A stretch of DNA of 45,347 nt from an uncultured Bacteroidales bacterium. Its GTDB lineage: Bacteria > Bacteroidota > Bacteroidia > Bacteroidales > FEN-979. The first letter of the stretch is position 1. Every line of letters starts with the position of its first letter. Positions 10,101 through 18,756 of the stretch are shown here, one piece after another. The translations under genes and the position numbers were made by a program. The stretch lies in contig CAISJJ010000007.1 of assembly GCA_903885595.1 (NCBI GenBank), forward strand, positions 1-45,347, written 5' to 3'. Below the pieces are notes generated by a model. It was not told the origin of the DNA. It saw nothing but the letters and a program-made list of their open reading frames with translations, and did not search any database.

Positions 10101-10760
10101 GATGCATTAGGCTACGACCAGGCGGCCAATACACCTTTGCTGGCTTTGTTCGGATTGGCATCTGCCACCGACGGAGGTACAAACCCCATCGATGGCCTTG
10201 AAGGGCAACCGGCTTCATTAACAAACAGAATGATTTTCACAGGCAACAGTCAGAATTCCAGCAGTTATATTGATGTCTATGTGCCTTCTGCCGATGGCGT
10301 GGTTGCATTCACCGAAAGCAATTACGGCACCGTGGCCGTACAAAACAGTGTTCCCGGCAACCAGAAGACTTTTTGTTTTTCATATGCCTTGTCGCGGTTG
10401 ACCGACGGTGACACGCCAAATACACGCGAAGAGTTGTTAATCCGGATCCTCAGCTTTTTCGGGATTTTTCCGACAGCAGTGCCGGATGGCGAGAAACCCG
10501 TTACCATGAGTTGTAAAGTTTATCCCAATCCAATTAATACAAATGCCACCATCCAATATTACCTGCCGGAGGACACCCAGGTAATCCTGGATATCTTCAA
10601 TTCAACAGGACAGAAAGTAAATCAACTTGCCAACGGCAATCAAACAAAGGGAGAACATTATGTAACATGGAATACCGCAAGCCTGCCGGCAGGGTTTTAC
10701 TATTATTCACTGAAAACCGGGAAGCAGACAAACACCGGTAAAATAGTTGTCATCAAATAA
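7107..10760 (+). CDS. S8 subtilisin-like peptidase with PKD and T9SS sorting domain
   Basis: A 1217-residue secreted subtilase. Parts in order: signal peptide (about 1-23); propeptide ending near residue 150; S8 domain with catalytic Asp190 (INDTGVDWDH), His270 (GSHGTHCAGI), an oxyanion Asn in AAAGNS, and Ser424 (GTSMATPMVAG); a beta-rich domain; then two copies of an unrecognised domain of roughly 210-230 residues, each opening with (L)VYEG...DYSG.FI and ending in an ..LL...FFG stretch. A PKD domain (SWQWDFDNNGTIDSYDRNP) lies between the copies. A T9SS type A tail closes it (VYPNPINTNATIQYYLPED...). All three catalytic residues are present, so it should be active. The gene follows a LytTR-like operator and is followed 11 bp later by a YCF48-like protein, probably in one operon. 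Confidence 0.95.
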   Translation: MKTLLQISIIFLALSSFWLTVKSQDQPSKSRVRQAAIHEPMDSLALASQYVQGMITLKLKKGTGDFGKQTGSVSFGIQSLDNKVAQYQINRLEKRFQYNPAKWHEGLPDLSRIYKISFPDNFALGDVISAFSSDANVEYAEAIPVGHLLDVPNDSLYSQLQHLPQIHAPEAWGIHKGENGTDPIVLAINDTGVDWDHVDLLPNIWQNLAEDADHDGHTIEFNGTQWALDPGDLNGLDDDGNGFTDDLVGWNFIYGNGDPNPIPSNPVGSHGTHCAGIADAATNNGKGISSISWNVKVMAICMDANNTVPYAYDGIIYAAENGADIISNSWTWGFSHANQEAVTYASGLGSIIVAAAGNSNISDLFYPADYHHVISVAAVSEDDTKTSYSCFNHAVDIAAPGGGSEGGILSTLPGNAYGLMSGTSMATPMVAGCFGLLKSYHPGWSNEQLMTQLLGTADNIDSINPGYETMLGSGRLNAYRMLAEQNVTIPYLKLEMMSVNPVDANGNGINEPGESVTLNFNIYNYMQTTGADGVNVSITTDDPDIIVTTGTCTVNIPADSSFSIQNQLQIQVGPNATCHFADMSIHFQSSLEILAGRDITFKVLVNPSGILVYEGEQNGEDYSGSFIAGILDDLGYNYTYTNTLTSLVGFETVFLSHGNIGQNQDQGTPLTQSNSSALQKYLQSGGNAYLEMGGLYYYTYYYPNRDTLKQLLGISAWTFSELENPIDTLKGVVNTPMAGMVFAGSDQKYNWHIDKMNPKTGAFIPFKERNYGTGNVSVMYDGIASYGQKSFLMEYTLADLRDRDTLTSRYKVLLKTMEFFGYNLPQGYLLANFVSDKKTGGVPMQVQFSDISLSDHAFPVTSWQWDFDNNGTIDSYDRNPVWSYNDAGTFTVKLIASNGFNSDTITREGLITINTGFLVYEGVAGGHDYSGEFIRDYLEGRSLPVTYKNTLPESLEGFTAAFLSYGNWNSGSTAMDNQMAGIVNNYLQNGGYVYLEGGDALGYDQAANTPLLALFGLASATDGGTNPIDGLEGQPASLTNRMIFTGNSQNSSSYIDVYVPSADGVVAFTESNYGTVAVQNSVPGNQKTFCFSYALSRLTDGDTPNTREELLIRILSFFGIFPTAVPDGEKPVTMSCKVYPNPINTNATIQYYLPEDTQVILDIFNSTGQKVNQLANGNQTKGEHYVTWNTASLPAGFYYYSLKTGKQTNTGKIVVIK

Positions 10761-10771
10761 AATTGAAAGAC

Positions 10772-13000
10772 ATGAAAAAATCCCTTTTATTTTTAAACGC
10801 ATTGGTCCTGGCCGGAGTTAGTGTATTTGCCCAATGGACATATCAAAATCCTTTACCAACCGGAATTCCGTTAAACTCGGTTTGCTTTCCAGATGCCACA
10901 ACAGGGTATGCCATTGGTGATGCCGGAACTATTATTAAAACCATTGATGGAGGCACCTCCTGGAGTATCTTACCGAGTGGGACAACGATTCCATTATATT
11001 CGGTTTGTTTTACTGATGTCAATACAGGCTATGCTGTGGGTGGGAAATATAATGGTGGTCAAATAAATCTTTCTACTGCGATAATCTTAAAAACCACTGA
11101 TGGCGGCACAAATTGGGCTACTGTATTTTTAAGTTCAAATGTTTATTTCTCGTCAGTTTTCTTTACCGGTATCAATACAGGCTATGCTGTTGGATATGGA
11201 ATAACAAATGCTTTTGCAGGCATTAAATATGGAGTTATTTTTAAAACAACTGATGGAGGAACAACATGGGATATTCAGTATTCCGGTCCCTGGAATAATT
11301 TCTATTTTAATTCCGTTTATTTTCCCGAAGTAAACAAAGGATATGTAGTGGGCTCTGATGGAACAATTCTAACAACCACTGATGGCGGAGCGACATGGAG
11401 TGCTCAAACGAGCGGAACAACCAATGGTTTAAGATCAGTTTCCTTTCCCGATGAAAATAAAGGTTTTGCTGTAGGAAATGGAGGAATAATTTTACAAACC
11501 ATTAATGAAGGCGTAACCTGGGATACTGTTTCGAGCGGAACAACTAATATGTTGACGTCTGTTTACTTTATGGATTCAAATACAGGGTATATTGTCGGAG
11601 AAAATGGAATCATCGTGAAAACTACAGATGCCGGTACAACCTGGAATGCTCAAACAAGCGGAACTTTCCACAATTTAAATTCCGTTTACTTTTCCGATGT
11701 CAATAACGGTTATGCTGTTGGCAGTGGCGGAACCATCCTAAAAACCATTGATGGCGGCTCAACCTGGAATGTTCAATCGGGCAGTGTGACAAACAACAAT
11801 TTAACTTCAGTATATTTTACCGACGCCAATACCGGCCATGCAGTGGGATATGGTCCTGATCCCCCCATTCCATACTTAAATACCATCAACGGGGGAACTA
11901 CCTGGACTTCTGTAGGGTTAACCGGAATTGATGCAGTAAATTCCGTTTACTTCACCGATGTCAATACGGGTTATGCCGCAGGTATGACGAGTGGAGCGGA
12001 TCAGCATTATGGGATCATTCAAAAAACAACCGATGGTGGTACGACCTGGACTACCGTTTTTACAGGAAATGCTACTTCAAATTTCAATTCAATATGCTTT
12101 CCCACTGCCACGGATGGGTATGTTGTGGGCAGTGATTATTATGGTAATCAAGGAATCATTTTAAAAACATCCGATGGAGGTACAACCTGGAACGAATCAG
12201 AAACAGACAGGGCGCTATCTTCAGTATATTTTGCGGATTCAAATATTGGCTATGCCGTGGGTTCTGTATTTGAATGGAATCATTTCAGTGTGATCATTAA
12301 AACCACCGATGGGGGCGCCAACTGGACACAGCAAATGGAAGGCGGAGGATATGCATTAAAATCGGTTTGTTTCATTGATGCCAATACAGGTTATGCCGTG
12401 GGAGGAAATCGTACCAATGGACAGGATCACGGAGAGATTATTCTGAAAACAATAAACGGGGGCACCGACTGGATCACGTTATCCTATGAAACTACCCGAT
12501 CGTTGTTATTTGTCTGTTTTACCGATACAAACACAGGGTATGCCGCAGGTGAATCCGGTACCATCCTGAAAACCACCGATGGAGGCACAACCTGGATGGG
12601 TCAAACCAGCATGACCACAAACAACCTGAATTCCGTTTTCTTCACCGATGCCAATACCGGCTGGATTGTTGGGGATAACGGAACGATCCTGAAAACCACC
12701 AATGGCGGAGGACCAGCTGTGGGAATAATCGAACCATCCCTGCAAACCAGCAGCATGCAAAGCGATCTGAAAATCCATCCAAATCCGGCCACCGATAAAA
12801 TCACCATCGAAACATCCGGATCAGGTGCCGGCATCAATGGAATCATGACTGTTTACGGGATGACCGGCCAGGCGATGATCACGCAGCAGGTCCGGGATTT
12901 GAGATTGGAATTAAATATCAGTTCACTTCCAGCGGGAATCTATTTCATCAGACTAGTAAATAATGAAAAGATTGAAACCGGAAAATTCGTTAAGGAATAA
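10772..13000 (+). CDS. YCF48/BNR-like repeat surface protein with T9SS sorting domain
   Basis: The ATG at 10772 (742 residues) is preferred over an in-frame TTG at 10763 because it leaves a compact signal peptide (MKKSLLFLNALVLAGVSVFA). I count 14 repeats of about 45-50 residues of the form SVYFTDVNTGYAVGSGGTILKT-DGGTTWN, as in photosystem-assembly (YCF48-like) and BNR propellers, so one or two beta-propellers are expected. A T9SS type A domain ends it (IHPNPATDKITIETSG...). No catalytic motif is seen; the role is probably binding or adhesion at the surface. It is likely cotranscribed with the S8 peptidase (11-bp gap). The same repeat family occurs in the tail of C10 copy 1. Confidence 0.9.
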   Translation: MKKSLLFLNALVLAGVSVFAQWTYQNPLPTGIPLNSVCFPDATTGYAIGDAGTIIKTIDGGTSWSILPSGTTIPLYSVCFTDVNTGYAVGGKYNGGQINLSTAIILKTTDGGTNWATVFLSSNVYFSSVFFTGINTGYAVGYGITNAFAGIKYGVIFKTTDGGTTWDIQYSGPWNNFYFNSVYFPEVNKGYVVGSDGTILTTTDGGATWSAQTSGTTNGLRSVSFPDENKGFAVGNGGIILQTINEGVTWDTVSSGTTNMLTSVYFMDSNTGYIVGENGIIVKTTDAGTTWNAQTSGTFHNLNSVYFSDVNNGYAVGSGGTILKTIDGGSTWNVQSGSVTNNNLTSVYFTDANTGHAVGYGPDPPIPYLNTINGGTTWTSVGLTGIDAVNSVYFTDVNTGYAAGMTSGADQHYGIIQKTTDGGTTWTTVFTGNATSNFNSICFPTATDGYVVGSDYYGNQGIILKTSDGGTTWNESETDRALSSVYFADSNIGYAVGSVFEWNHFSVIIKTTDGGANWTQQMEGGGYALKSVCFIDANTGYAVGGNRTNGQDHGEIILKTINGGTDWITLSYETTRSLLFVCFTDTNTGYAAGESGTILKTTDGGTTWMGQTSMTTNNLNSVFFTDANTGWIVGDNGTILKTTNGGGPAVGIIEPSLQTSSMQSDLKIHPNPATDKITIETSGSGAGINGIMTVYGMTGQAMITQQVRDLRLELNISSLPAGIYFIRLVNNEKIETGKFVKE

Positions 13001-13046
13001 TCAGAAACCTGGTCTGCTTCTGACCAGGCAGAAAATTGATGATACA

Positions 13047-13087
13047 CCCTCTCCCCTCCCTTTGAGGAGAGGGGCCGGGGGTGAGGT
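13047..13087 (+). repeat. GC-rich palindromic element, copy 1
   Basis: CCCTCTCC pairs with GGAGAGGG, followed by a GGGGTGAGGT tail. The same element is at 16376-16418 and, in variant form, at 25324-25355. Each lies 21-42 bp before a start codon. It could end transcription of the upstream gene or be a REP-like mobile palindrome. Confidence 0.65.
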
Positions 13088-13095
13088 ATTTTATG

Positions 13096-13103
13096 TACAT
13101 TTA
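13096..13103 (+). promoter_or_regulatory. TAnnTTTA -7-like box 5 nt from propeller kinase start
   Basis: TACATTTA, then 5 nt, then the ATG at 13109. Distance and box agree with those at 4385 and 16448. Confidence 0.42.
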
Positions 13104-13108
13104 CCCTG

Positions 13109-16100
13109 ATGAAATCCGCCGCCCTTTATCGCTTGTTAACATTCCTATTGTTGTCCCAGTTCCTGGCAAACAATCTCCAGGCGCAGCCGAACAAAGATTA
13201 TTTCTTTCAGAAACTGACCACCCACAACGGGCTTTCTTCCAATTTTATTCAATGTATTTATCGCGATTCACGCGATTACGTGTGGATCGGCACCAGGTAT
13301 GGACTGAATTGTTATGACGGAAGAAACATGAAGGTATATCATCATGATCCTGCAAATCCTCATTCTTTGGCCAATGAAAGTGTAAGCCGTATTACAGAGG
13401 ATAAAAACGGGAATTTGTGGATGTCAGCTGGCGATTGCCTTACAGAGTTTAATCCATTTACGGAACAATTTACCAATTACTCTGACGAAGCCGGTAACCT
13501 TAAATCCGCCGGGAACTATCCTCAACCCCTGGTTGATTCAAAATATAACCTCTGGATCGGGTCAAATAAAGGACTTCAACTTTTCAATCGCAAGGACCGC
13601 ACATTTGAAACCTTCCTGCTTGCGCCTGCCGATTCGATCATGAAAAATCCAGGCATAGGCTACGCAGGGGGTCTGGCCGAAGATAAGGACCATAACATTT
13701 GGTGCTGCGGAATAAATGGACTTTATAAGATGGATCCCCTGAAACGGGAATTAAAATTGTACCCGTTTCAGGGTAAATCTTATGGGGAAATTATTGATCT
13801 TTATATTGACCACGAGGGTGTTTTCTGGGTAGTTTTACGGTTGACAGGCATCTGTAAATTTAATCCCGGAACCGGCATTTTTGAATCCATTCCTTCATTC
13901 AAAATTAACCGTCTCAGTTTGTTTGGAAAAATGAGTGAGTGGAAAGACCATGACGGAGTATACTGGCTTACCATATGTACCGAAAGGGGTTTGTACCTGT
14001 ATAACCCTGAATCGGGCGAAAAAGCCATCATTCAACACGATCCTGAAAAACCGAATTCACTGGTTTATAATGGCACATTTTGGGTATATACGGATAAGGA
14101 CCATAGATTATGGATCGGAACCATGAAGGGGCTCAATATACTTGAATGTGCTGACCAGGCATTTCATTCCAGGCAGCTGGTCCGCGGAAATTTTTCAGCG
14201 AACAAACAATCCAATGTTAATATAGAAGCCATTTATGAAGATTCCGGAATTAAAATGGTCTCTTATATCCGGGAACAAGGGCTGGGAGTTTATGATGCCA
14301 ATTGGGATCAGAATAATTTTTACCCCAGCATTCCGCCATCAGATACCAGCGCCGGAGCCAAAAGCATTTTTGACATTTACAAAGACTTTCGCGGCATCTA
14401 TTGGATTACCACAAATAATGGGTTGGTGCGGTTTGACATAAAGAACAATCTGTTTAAATTATTTATTCCTGCTGATGATGATAAAACAACCGGTAAATGG
14501 CCCAATTCTATGCGAAAGATTACTCCATTTGATTCCTCATGTTTTTATATCCGGTCAAGTAACCAGGGCATTTACAAATTTGATTTCATCAAAGAGCAGT
14601 TTGTTCAGCATCTGGTACATCGTGAAAATGAACCGACATCACTTCCGTTCGATGAATTACGGGCTATTTTAAAAGATAATGATAACCGTTTGATCATTGT
14701 TTCAATCCATGACGGAATTGCTGTTTTTGACCCCGTAAAAAACAGTTATGAAATGTATAACCGCGATGCTGATGCGGCCATCAATGAAGCGTTAAAAGCC
14801 CAGCACTTTGATCCCTGCTTGTCGGGAAATATTCTTTGGCTAAACACACTGTATGGCCTTCTGAAATTTAATTTGGTTACCAAAAAATTTGAACTGCTTA
14901 ATTCAAAAAACGGCCTGGCCAATGATGCTCTTGTCAGCAATGAAGTAGATGACTACGGAAATGTTTGGGTTGCACACAATGCCGGGATTTCAAGGTTTGA
15001 TACTTCCAGCCGTACATTCACCAACTTTACGGAGAACAATGGCCTGACGTTCGAGTTATTCGGTGACAACATGCGCAAAATGGCTGATGGCACCATTTGT
15101 ATCGGCGATCGTGACCGTATTATTTATTTTAATCCTGCTCAGTTTAAAACAAATGTAAACATCCCTCAGGTGCACATCAATTCTGTCCAGGTTTTGAATG
15201 AACCATTCCCAATTACCATCGATTCGGTTACCCGAAAAAAATCGCTTACGCTTGATTACAAGCAGGATCTGATCACCGTTGATTTTTCGGTGCTTAATTT
15301 TTCCCATCCCAAAGAAAACAGGTTTTATTATCGGCTCGATCAGGATTCTTCGTGGCACCAGGTAAATGAAGGGATGGTTAACCTGGTAAGGTTATCACCG
15401 GGAAAATATGTGTTGCATGTTACCGGAAGTAACGACAGCGGGATTCTGAATCCGACGGGCGACGCCCTTTACCTCCGGATTCTGCCTCCTTTCTATCAAA
15501 CCTGGTGGTTCATTGCATTCATCGTTGCCGGAGTACTGCTCATTCTATATTTTATCCAGCGATTCCGGATCAACAATATAACAAACGAAGAGCATCTTAA
15601 AACGGAATTCAACAAACAACTTGCCCAGGCCGAAACCAAAGCCCTGCGCGCCCAGATGAATCCTCATTTTATCTTTAACTCCCTGAATTCCATCAACAGT
15701 TTTGTGATGGACCAGAAGCATGAGATCGCCTCCGACTACCTGATCAAGTTCTCGAAGCTGATCCGGCTGATCCTGGATAATTCACGCAGTGAAATGATCT
15801 CCATCGAAAAGGAACTTGAAACCCTGAAGTTGTATGTGCTGCTTGAGACAGCAAGATTTGATAACAGATTCAGGTGTGTTTATCACATCGCCGAAGATGT
15901 AAATATCAATTCCATCATGATCCCGCCGATGCTGCTGCAGCCTTTTGTTGAAAATGCTATCTGGCACGGGCTGATGCAAAAGGAGGGCAATGGAACCATC
16001 ACCGTGGAAATCAAGAAACAGGACGAAGAGTTCCTCAACATTTCAATTTCCGATGATGGAATTGGCCGAGAAAAGGCGGCTGAATTGAAGAGCAAATCGG

Positions 16101-16255
16101 CCACCCACAAATCCCATGGGCTGAAAGTCACCTCCCAGCGAATTGAGATGATGAACAAACTCAATTCCAGCGGGGCGACGGTGAATATTTTTGATTTGAA
16201 GGATGAGCAGGGCTATGCGACCGGAACAAAGGTTGAGTTGATTATTCCAATTTAG
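13109..16255 (+). CDS. Propeller-sensor (Reg_prop/Y_Y_Y) LytS-type histidine kinase
   Basis: A 1048-residue kinase: signal peptide (MKSAALYRLLTFLLLSQFLANNLQAQ); a large periplasmic two-component-regulator propeller (for example NGLSSNFIQCIYRDSRDYVWIGTRYGLNCYDG, split by eye into about a dozen blades); a Y_Y_Y domain (about 700-790, FRYRLD-like FYYRLDQDSSWHQV); a membrane helix (WFIAFIVAGVLLILYFI); the His motif QMNPHFIFNSLNSIN; and an HATPase domain. Such propeller sensors in Bacteroidota usually detect glycan pieces, but the hybrid HTCS types carry their own regulator and this one does not. The kinase core is almost the same as in the TPR-type kinases here, so a different sensor has been joined to a shared output module. 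Confidence 0.94.
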   Translation: MKSAALYRLLTFLLLSQFLANNLQAQPNKDYFFQKLTTHNGLSSNFIQCIYRDSRDYVWIGTRYGLNCYDGRNMKVYHHDPANPHSLANESVSRITEDKNGNLWMSAGDCLTEFNPFTEQFTNYSDEAGNLKSAGNYPQPLVDSKYNLWIGSNKGLQLFNRKDRTFETFLLAPADSIMKNPGIGYAGGLAEDKDHNIWCCGINGLYKMDPLKRELKLYPFQGKSYGEIIDLYIDHEGVFWVVLRLTGICKFNPGTGIFESIPSFKINRLSLFGKMSEWKDHDGVYWLTICTERGLYLYNPESGEKAIIQHDPEKPNSLVYNGTFWVYTDKDHRLWIGTMKGLNILECADQAFHSRQLVRGNFSANKQSNVNIEAIYEDSGIKMVSYIREQGLGVYDANWDQNNFYPSIPPSDTSAGAKSIFDIYKDFRGIYWITTNNGLVRFDIKNNLFKLFIPADDDKTTGKWPNSMRKITPFDSSCFYIRSSNQGIYKFDFIKEQFVQHLVHRENEPTSLPFDELRAILKDNDNRLIIVSIHDGIAVFDPVKNSYEMYNRDADAAINEALKAQHFDPCLSGNILWLNTLYGLLKFNLVTKKFELLNSKNGLANDALVSNEVDDYGNVWVAHNAGISRFDTSSRTFTNFTENNGLTFELFGDNMRKMADGTICIGDRDRIIYFNPAQFKTNVNIPQVHINSVQVLNEPFPITIDSVTRKKSLTLDYKQDLITVDFSVLNFSHPKENRFYYRLDQDSSWHQVNEGMVNLVRLSPGKYVLHVTGSNDSGILNPTGDALYLRILPPFYQTWWFIAFIVAGVLLILYFIQRFRINNITNEEHLKTEFNKQLAQAETKALRAQMNPHFIFNSLNSINSFVMDQKHEIASDYLIKFSKLIRLILDNSRSEMISIEKELETLKLYVLLETARFDNRFRCVYHIAEDVNINSIMIPPMLLQPFVENAIWHGLMQKEGNGTITVEIKKQDEEFLNISISDDGIGREKAAELKSKSATHKSHGLKVTSQRIEMMNKLNSSGATVNIFDLKDEQGYATGTKVELIIPI

Positions 16256-16261
16256 GTTCAA

Positions 16262-16290
16262 ATGCAAAATGCAAAATGGCAAAATGGTAA
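16262..16290. repeat. CAAAATGG-type short repeat
   Basis: Four to five degenerate units like GCAAAATG follow the kinase stop. A related run (TGCAAAATGCAAATAGC) is at 19100-19120. Coding content was not seen. Confidence 0.45.
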
Positions 16291-16375
16291 AATCCTGGAG
16301 TAGTATCGAAACTGGAAAATTTGTCAAAGAATAATATGATTGCCACTTTCATTCTGCCTGGCAAAGGACTCACCG

Positions 16376-16418
16376 CCCCCTCTCCCCGCTCCTCCAGGAG
16401 AGGGGCCGGGGGTGAGGT
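16376..16418 (+). repeat. GC-rich palindromic element, copy 2
   Basis: CCCTCTCC...GGAGAGGGG followed by CCGGGGGTGAGGTG, 42 bp before the kinase start at 16461. It is nearly identical to 13047-13087. Confidence 0.65.
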
Positions 16419-16447
16419 GTTTCATGCCGTTGATGACGTATTTTTCA

Positions 16448-16455
16448 TACTTTTA
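16448..16455 (+). promoter_or_regulatory. TAnnTTTA -7-like box 5 nt from kinase start
   Basis: TACTTTTA, five nt (CCCCA), then ATG at 16461. It matches the boxes before the other two complete kinases. No -33 TTG is found at 20 bp. Confidence 0.45.
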
Positions 16456-16460
16456 CCCCA

Positions 16461-18512
16461 ATGAAATCCTCTCTACGCGCTATCTGGTTAACCGTCTTTC
16501 TGATCCTCCTGTTCAGCGGAACTATATTGGCTCAGAAATCCGAATATGACAGGCTCAAAAGTCAAATTTCAAAAGCGACCAGTGATACAAGCAAGATCAA
16601 ACTGCTGATCCAAATGCGATTTTTTTTTATAATGAACGATTCGGTGGACCGGGACAAATATTTAAAGCAAGCATATGACCTTTCGAAGAAAACAAAATTT
16701 CCATACGGACTTGCCTGGAATACATATTATGAAGGACGGTTGCTTTTAAACACTGACAGGTGGATTGAAGCCTTTGAAAAATACAAAAAAGCTACAGAAA
16801 TGCTGGATTCCCTTCACCTTATACAGCATGGTGAGGGGTATCCGTTGTCGGATATCCGGAAGCTGTACAATGCTATAGGTAAACAGGAGGAGAAGTTTAA
16901 GTATTATTCGGATAAGCTTGTATTCTATAAAAGGCATGGACCCATTGAAAACCTGGCGGCCTGCTTTCACGGTATTGCAGGATATTACTGGTTCTATGCC
17001 GACTATGATAAATCAATTGAGTATTACCTTCGTGCCCGGGAAAGCTATAAAACTTTTGACACTTTGGGATACGTCGTAGAAAATCAGGTCATTGGGGGAA
17101 TGTATTTGGAGTGGGGAAATCTGGACAAGGCAGAACTGTATTTGAAATCAGCTTTGAATGATATGTTAAGAATGAAAATGAATTGCTTCTATATCTATCA
17201 TCGGTTAGGGGATCTGAATGTTAAAAGACATGAATACAAACGAGCGCTATGCTATTACATTGAAGGAAAAAAATTCTGTACATTTCCGGTTAATAAAGTT
17301 ATAAATCTGTTGAATTGTGCGGCAGTCCATATTGCGCTAAATTCTAACGACAGTGCGCGATTTTACCTTGACCGCGTGCAAGAGATCACAAAAAATGAAA
17401 GATGGGCACTCACTCATCCGGTGGGTAATATGGAAGTTGATTATACCTTCTACAACTATTATGTTGCGACCGGAAACAACCGGCTTGCCTTTCAACATCT
17501 TGAGGCGGCGTTGGCCGAAGCAAAGTCTGAAAAGATCTTGCCTCTTCTATTGAAGTACACAAACGAACTTCATTCCTACCTGCTCAGACGGGGAGATTCA
17601 ATTCAGGCGCTTCGCTACCTTATCCAGTATCATGCAATACAGGATTCAATAAATACCATGAACACAAAGGCCCGGATTGCAACATTTGAAATTGAGCAGG
17701 CCCAACTGCAGAAGGAGAGTGAAATTGAACATCTGCAAACTCAAAAAACATCACAACGCAACTATTATTTAATTGCCGGTGTTTTATTACTGCTGATCAT
17801 CCTGACCGTTCTCAGTCGCCTCCGCTACAAGCGAAAACGAGACAAAGAGCAACTCACCTCCGATTTCAAAAAGCAACTCGCCCAGGCCGAAACCAAGGCC
17901 CTGCGTGCCCAGATGAACCCGCACTTCATCTTCAATTCGCTGAACTCCATCAACAGCTTTGTGATGGACCAGAAACATGAGATCGCCTCCGAATACCTGA
18001 TCAAATTCTCGAAACTGATCCGGCTGATACTGGATAATTCACGCAGTGAAATGATCTCCATCGAAAAAGAGCTGGAAACGCTGAAGCTATATGTATTGCT
18101 TGAGGCTGCCCGTTTTGACGACAGGTTTAAATGCATCTATCACATCGCCGATGACGTTGATACCAGTTCCATGATGATCCCGCCGATGCTGCTGCAGCCG
18201 TTTGTCGAAAATGCCATCTGGCACGGGCTGATGCAGAAAGAAGGTGAAGGAACCATCACCATTGAAATCAAAAAAGAGGATGAAGAGTTCCTGAGCATTT
18301 CAATCACCGACAACGGCATTGGGCGGAAAAAGGCAGCGGAACTTAAAAGCAAATCGGCCACTCACAAATCCCATGGACTGAAAGTTACCTCTCAGCGGAT
18401 CGAGATGATGAACAGGCTCAATTCAAGCGGGGCGAAGGTGAATATTGTTGATTTGAAAGATGAGCAGGGAAATGCGATGGGGACAAGGGTGGAGTTGATT
18501 ATTCCGTTTTAA
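16461..18512 (+). CDS. TPR-sensor LytS-type histidine kinase (copy C)
   Basis: A 683-residue paralogue of the kinase at 4398-6443 with the same layout: signal peptide (MKSSLRAIWLTVFLILLFSGTILAQ), TPR-like helices (AAC FHGIAGYYWFYADYDKSIEYY type), a coiled coil, a membrane helix (YLIAGVLLLLIILTVLSRL), the QMNPHFIFNSLNSIN phosphorylation motif and HATPase (FVENAIWHGLMQKE, DNGIGRKKA). The sensor half is clearly more diverged between the two paralogues than the kinase half, which is close to identical to the partial kinase at 2-322. This fits different input signals feeding one regulator. It lies tail-to-tail with hicA copy 2, with a 4-bp gap, repeating the arrangement at 6443/6447. Confidence 0.93.
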   Translation: MKSSLRAIWLTVFLILLFSGTILAQKSEYDRLKSQISKATSDTSKIKLLIQMRFFFIMNDSVDRDKYLKQAYDLSKKTKFPYGLAWNTYYEGRLLLNTDRWIEAFEKYKKATEMLDSLHLIQHGEGYPLSDIRKLYNAIGKQEEKFKYYSDKLVFYKRHGPIENLAACFHGIAGYYWFYADYDKSIEYYLRARESYKTFDTLGYVVENQVIGGMYLEWGNLDKAELYLKSALNDMLRMKMNCFYIYHRLGDLNVKRHEYKRALCYYIEGKKFCTFPVNKVINLLNCAAVHIALNSNDSARFYLDRVQEITKNERWALTHPVGNMEVDYTFYNYYVATGNNRLAFQHLEAALAEAKSEKILPLLLKYTNELHSYLLRRGDSIQALRYLIQYHAIQDSINTMNTKARIATFEIEQAQLQKESEIEHLQTQKTSQRNYYLIAGVLLLLIILTVLSRLRYKRKRDKEQLTSDFKKQLAQAETKALRAQMNPHFIFNSLNSINSFVMDQKHEIASEYLIKFSKLIRLILDNSRSEMISIEKELETLKLYVLLEAARFDDRFKCIYHIADDVDTSSMMIPPMLLQPFVENAIWHGLMQKEGEGTITIEIKKEDEEFLSISITDNGIGRKKAAELKSKSATHKSHGLKVTSQRIEMMNRLNSSGAKVNIVDLKDEQGNAMGTRVELIIPF

Positions 18513-18516
18513 AAAA

Positions 18517-18756
18517 TCAGAAAATATCTTTTGCAATTTCCTCCTTCGTCGTGAGAAAGTGCTCTGCAACAGCATTTAAGATTGAGGATAATGTGCCGAC
18601 TTTTAATGGATCGTGCCTTGGTATCGTGATAGGATGTTCTTCTGAAAGTTGTGACGTTAACCTGATGTGACTTCCAGATTGACGGGTTATGGTGTAAACC
18701 GATTTTTCAAGTTTTTTAGCGAGGACTGCACCCGATATACTCCGCGGAATTTTCAT
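18517..18756 (-). CDS. hicA: HicA-type mRNA interferase toxin (copy 2)
   Basis: A 79-residue HicA homologue with the catalytic GSH motif (GSHIRL) intact. It differs from copy 1 at about 13 positions, including LETLGYK changed to LEKSVYT and SGEHH to SEEHP. It overlaps hicB copy 2 by 4 bp. The pair plus the 3' end of the neighbouring kinase and the upstream promoter form a duplicated block. Toxin divergence with antitoxin conservation could reflect relaxed constraint on the toxin or selection to avoid cross-binding. Confidence 0.85.
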   Translation of the reverse strand: MKIPRSISGAVLAKKLEKSVYTITRQSGSHIRLTSQLSEEHPITIPRHDPLKVGTLSSILNAVAEHFLTTKEEIAKDIF

